A DNA stretch of 17,028 nt, from positions 1 through 17,028 of the forward strand of contig CAIYPH010000029.1 of assembly GCA_903928045.1 (NCBI GenBank), written 5' to 3'. Origin of the DNA: an uncultured Rhodospirillales bacterium. GTDB lineage: Bacteria; Pseudomonadota; Alphaproteobacteria; Acetobacterales; Acetobacteraceae. Shown piece by piece: positions 14,681 through 17,028 of this stretch; position 1 is the first letter of the stretch; each line of letters starts with the position of its first letter. The notes beneath the pieces were generated by a model. The model did no database searches. It was given only the letters and a program-made list of their open reading frames with translations, and was not told where the DNA came from. The position numbers and the translations under genes are program-made.

Positions 14681-16051
14681 ATGAAGCGCCGCACTCTCCT
14701 GGCCGCCACTGCCGCCGCCGCCCTGCCCGCCGCCGGCTTCGCCCAGGCCAAGACCAAGATCCAGTTCTGGCACGCCATGAGCGGCGCCCTCGGCGACGAA
14801 GTAACCCGCCTGGTCACCGCCTTCAACGCCAGCCAGGCCGAGGTCGAAGTCGAGGCGATCTTCAAGGGCGGCTACGCCGACCTGCTGACCGCCGCCATCG
14901 CCGCCTGGCGCGCCGGCCAGGCGCCGCATCTGGCCCAGGTCTTCGAGGTTGGCACCGGCACCATGCTCGCCGCCGGCCCCGCGGTGAAGCAGGCATGGCA
15001 GCTCAGCCAGGAAACCGGCGTCAAGATCAACCCGGCCGACTACATCGGCGCCGTGCGCGGCTACTACAGCCTGTCGGACGGCCGCATGGCCTCCGTGCCC
15101 TTCAACTCCTCCACAACCGTCATGTGGTACAACAAGGACGCCTTCGCCATGGCCGGGCTCGACCCGGAGAAGCCGCCGGCCACCTGGCAGGAAGTCGTCA
15201 CCGCCGCCCGCGCGCTCAAGGAGAAATGGGCCGCCCCCACCATGGCCAAAGCCAAGGCCGACGGCCAGACCGTGCCCGACCTCGTCGCCATGTCGACGGC
15301 CTGGCCAACCTGGATTCACGTCGAGCAGTACAGCGCCCTTCACAACCTGCCCTTCGCCACCAAGTCCAACGGGTTCGACGGGCTGGATACCGAGCTCGCC
15401 TGCAACAGTCCCAAGCACGTCAAGCACATCCAGCGCCTGCTCGACATGGCCAAGGAAGGCACCTTCCGCTACGCCGGACGCGACAACGCCGGCTCCCCCA
15501 TCCTCCCCGCCGGCGGCGCCGCCATCTTCTTCGATTCCTCGGGCTCGCGCGGCGACGTCATCAAGGGCGCCAAGTTCGCCTGGGGCGAAACCTACATGCC
15601 CTACGACCCCGAGATCATCACCCAGCCCAACAACTCCATCATCGGCGGCGCCAGCCTCTGGTGCATGACCACGAAAACCCGCAGCGCCGCCGAATACGCT
15701 GCCGCCGCCAAGTTCGTCGCCTTCCTCGCCACCCCCGAGAACGCCGCCGCCTGGCACCAGCACACCGGCTACGTCCCCGTCACCTTCGCCGGCTACGAGC
15801 TGTCGAAAACCCAGGGCTACTACGAGAAAAACATCAGCGCCGACCTGCCGATCAAGGAGCTCACCCGCGGCACTGTCACCGAGAACTCCCGCGGCCTGCG
15901 CCTCGGTCGCCTGCCAGAAATCCGCAACATGATGCAGGAAGAGTTCGAGAAGGCGCTGCAAGGCCAGCAATCCGCCCAGGCCGCGCTCGACAGCGCCGTC
16001 ACCCGCGGCAATCGCGTGCTGCGCGAGTTCGAAAAGTCGGTGAAAGGCTGA
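14681..16051 (+). CDS. ugpB: UgpB, glycerol-3-phosphate ABC transporter substrate-binding protein
   Basis: UgpB is the periplasmic binding protein that delivers sn-glycerol-3-phosphate and related phosphodiesters to the UgpAE channel. The 456-residue product has a signal peptide, [20 protein letters not shown] to AQA at 23. The KRRTLL run would also suit Tat export. From memory it aligns closely with E. coli Ugp[10 protein letters not shown] (27-35), FEVGTGTM (88-95), [16 protein letters not shown] (140-155), [11 protein letters not shown] (317-327), [11 protein letters not shown] (358-368), [11 protein letters not shown] (405-415) and [12 protein letters not shown] (442-453). A short insertion at about 183-200 is not in the E. 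coli protein. The ATG at 14681 has GAGGAG 7 bases upstream; an ATG at 14660 is the less likely alternative. ugpA follows 16 bases after the stop. Confidence 0.94.
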   Translation: MKRRTLLAATAAAALPAAGFAQAKTKIQFWHAMSGALGDEVTRLVTAFNASQAEVEVEAIFKGGYADLLTAAIAAWRAGQAPHLAQVFEVGTGTMLAAGPAVKQAWQLSQETGVKINPADYIGAVRGYYSLSDGRMASVPFNSSTTVMWYNKDAFAMAGLDPEKPPATWQEVVTAARALKEKWAAPTMAKAKADGQTVPDLVAMSTAWPTWIHVEQYSALHNLPFATKSNGFDGLDTELACNSPKHVKHIQRLLDMAKEGTFRYAGRDNAGSPILPAGGAAIFFDSSGSRGDVIKGAKFAWGETYMPYDPEIITQPNNSIIGGASLWCMTTKTRSAAEYAAAAKFVAFLATPENAAAWHQHTGYVPVTFAGYELSKTQGYYEKNISADLPIKELTRGTVTENSRGLRLGRLPEIRNMMQEEFEKALQGQQSAQAALDSAVTRGNRVLREFEKSVKG

Positions 16052-16067
16052 CCCGCCGGCCCCCGGC

Positions 16068-16949
16068 GTGGAACGGCGCACCATCTTTCCGGGCTGGGGG
16101 TTGCCGGCGCTGCTGCTGGCGCCGCAACTCCTGCTCACCATCGTCTTCTTCTACTGGCCGGCGGCCCAGGGGATCTGGTCGAGCATGACCCGTGCCGACC
16201 CTTTCGGCCTGCACGAAAACTTCGTCGGCCTCGCCAACTTCGCCGACCTGTTCTCCGACCCGCTCTACCGCGACACCATCGGCCGCACCGCCGTCTTCTG
16301 CGTCTGCGTCACCGCCCTCTCCCTCGCCGTCGCCCTCGTGCTCGCCGTCTGCGCCGACCGCGAGATCAAGGGCCGCGGCATCTACCGCATCCTCCTCATC
16401 TGGCCCTACGCAATTGCCCCGGCCATCGCCGCGGTGCTGTGGGTGCTCATCATGCACCCGCAAATCGGCCTCGTCGGCCGCCGGCTCAACCTGATGGGCT
16501 ACCACTGGGACTACAAGCTGATCGACGCCCAGGCCATGCTGCTGGTCATCCTCGCCAGCGCCTGGAAACAGGTCAGCTACAACTTCATCTTCCTCCTCGC
16601 CGGACTGCAATCCATCCCCAAATCCGTCATCGAGGCCGCGCGGATGGACGGCGCCAAGGGCTGGTTCCGCTTCCGAACCGTCGTCCTCCCCCTGCTGATG
16701 CCCACCATCTACTTCCTGCTCGTCGTCAACGTCGTCTACGCCGCCTTCGACACCTTCAGCACCATCCAGGCGATGACCCAGGGCGGCCCCGGCAAAGCCA
16801 CCGAAACCCTGGTCGTCAAAGTCTACCGCGACGGCGTGGTGAACCTCGATATCGGCTCCTCCTCCGCCCAATCGGTCGTGCTGATGGCAGCCGTCATCAT
16901 CCTCACCGCCCTGCAATTCCGCTTCCTCGGCCGGCGCAACGCAACATGA
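16068..16949 (+). CDS. ugpA: UgpA, glycerol-3-phosphate ABC transporter permease
   Basis: UgpA is one of two inner-membrane permeases of the Ugp importer and pairs with UgpE. The 293-residue product has six predicted membrane helices (about 12-31, 74-95, 106-128, 154-178, 206-226 and 265-286). The EAA coupling loop that contacts the ATPase is at 189-208 (EAARMDGAKGWFRFRTVVLP). Close similarity to E. coli UgpA is seen in APQLLLTIVFFYWPA, DPFGLHENFVGLANF, WKQVSYNFIF, SIPKSVIEAA and SSAQSVVLM. The GTG at 16068 is the start that gives a normal family N-terminus; no clear ribosome-binding site precedes it, so it is probably coupled to ugpB. The expected partner ugpE does not follow. Confidence 0.93.
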   Translation: MERRTIFPGWGLPALLLAPQLLLTIVFFYWPAAQGIWSSMTRADPFGLHENFVGLANFADLFSDPLYRDTIGRTAVFCVCVTALSLAVALVLAVCADREIKGRGIYRILLIWPYAIAPAIAAVLWVLIMHPQIGLVGRRLNLMGYHWDYKLIDAQAMLLVILASAWKQVSYNFIFLLAGLQSIPKSVIEAARMDGAKGWFRFRTVVLPLLMPTIYFLLVVNVVYAAFDTFSTIQAMTQGGPGKATETLVVKVYRDGVVNLDIGSSSAQSVVLMAAVIILTALQFRFLGRRNAT

Positions 16950-17000
16950 TGCCGCAGCGCTGCGATAAAGGAGAAAGCAAGCATGCGATGAAGGAAGCGT

Positions 17001-17024
17001 GTTCTTTTTGTGAACAAAAAGAAC
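17001..17024. repeat. T-rich palindromic intergenic element after ugpA
   Basis: GTTCTTTTTGT and ACAAAAAGAAC form a perfect 11-bp inverted repeat around GA. It starts 51 bases after the ugpA stop, following a purine-rich stretch (AAAGGAGAAAGCAAGC, 16967-16982). Its AT-richness stands out against the GC-rich surroundings. It could work as a terminator in both directions. I recall near-identical elements scattered between genes in Acetobacteraceae, so it is probably a dispersed repeat; a genome search would settle that. The 79 bases after ugpA contain no recognisable ugpE. An ATG at 16946 opens a frame (MMPQRCDKGESK) with no membrane character. Confidence 0.6.
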
Positions 17025-17028
17025 CAAA

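Noticed and set aside
14645..16141. Minus-strand open frame opposite ugpB
   Set aside because: It is a Gly/Val-rich antisense shadow of a gene with convincing UgpB similarity.
16946..17028. ATGATG after ugpA as a possible ugpE start
   Set aside because: The translated start (MMPQRCDKGESK, then CSFCEQKEP) is charged and lacks a membrane helix, and it runs into the palindrome.

Overview
The window looks like a chromosomal segment of a high-GC alphaproteobacterium, most likely Rhodospirillales/Acetobacteraceae. The support is GC-rich coding sequence throughout, the alphaproteobacterial flagellin regulators FlbT and FlaF beside flagellin, sigma-54 type promoters in front of hook genes, and an intergenic T-rich palindrome at the right edge of a kind I remember from Acetobacteraceae. 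The family-level placement is inference. No rRNA, tRNA, insertion sequence, prophage or CRISPR array was seen.

Layout. (1) 1-2980, minus strand: the 5' part of fliF (MS ring, cut by the window edge), then flgD (hook cap) and fliK (hook-length control), with fliK-flgD reading as one operon. (2) 2981-3301: a 321-bp divergent control region with a strong sigma-54 promoter match facing each way and an inverted repeat almost exactly midway between them. (3) 3302-9255, plus strand: flgE (hook), flgK and flgL (hook-filament junction), a single short flagellin, flbT and flaF. The gaps around flbT contain perfect hairpins. (4) 9322-14031, plus strand: three tightly packed genes, a TPR-SAM methyltransferase, a TPR-GT41 (O-GlcNAc-transferase/FlmG-like) glycosyltransferase and a GT2 glycosyltransferase. 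They follow flaF directly and are the best candidate for an under-described system, namely flagellin glycosylation with glycan or protein methylation. (5) 14019-14534, minus strand: apt, overlapping the tail of the GT2 gene. (6) 14681-16949, plus strand: ugpB and ugpA of a glycerol-3-phosphate ABC importer, with a possible Pho box upstream. No ugpE follows; the sequence ends in the palindrome.

How the genes fit together: FliF starts the basal body. FlgD and FliK assemble and measure the hook made of FlgE. FlgK and FlgL join the hook to the filament. FlbT and FlaF set flagellin output. The TPR-enzyme cassette probably decorates flagellin before export. apt (adenine salvage) and ugp (phosphate or glycerol-phosphate uptake) are housekeeping neighbours with no evident flagellar role. 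Several genes start with GTG or TTG (fliF, fliK, flgL, GT2, ugpA); these starts were chosen from ribosome-binding sites, overlaps and conserved N-termini.
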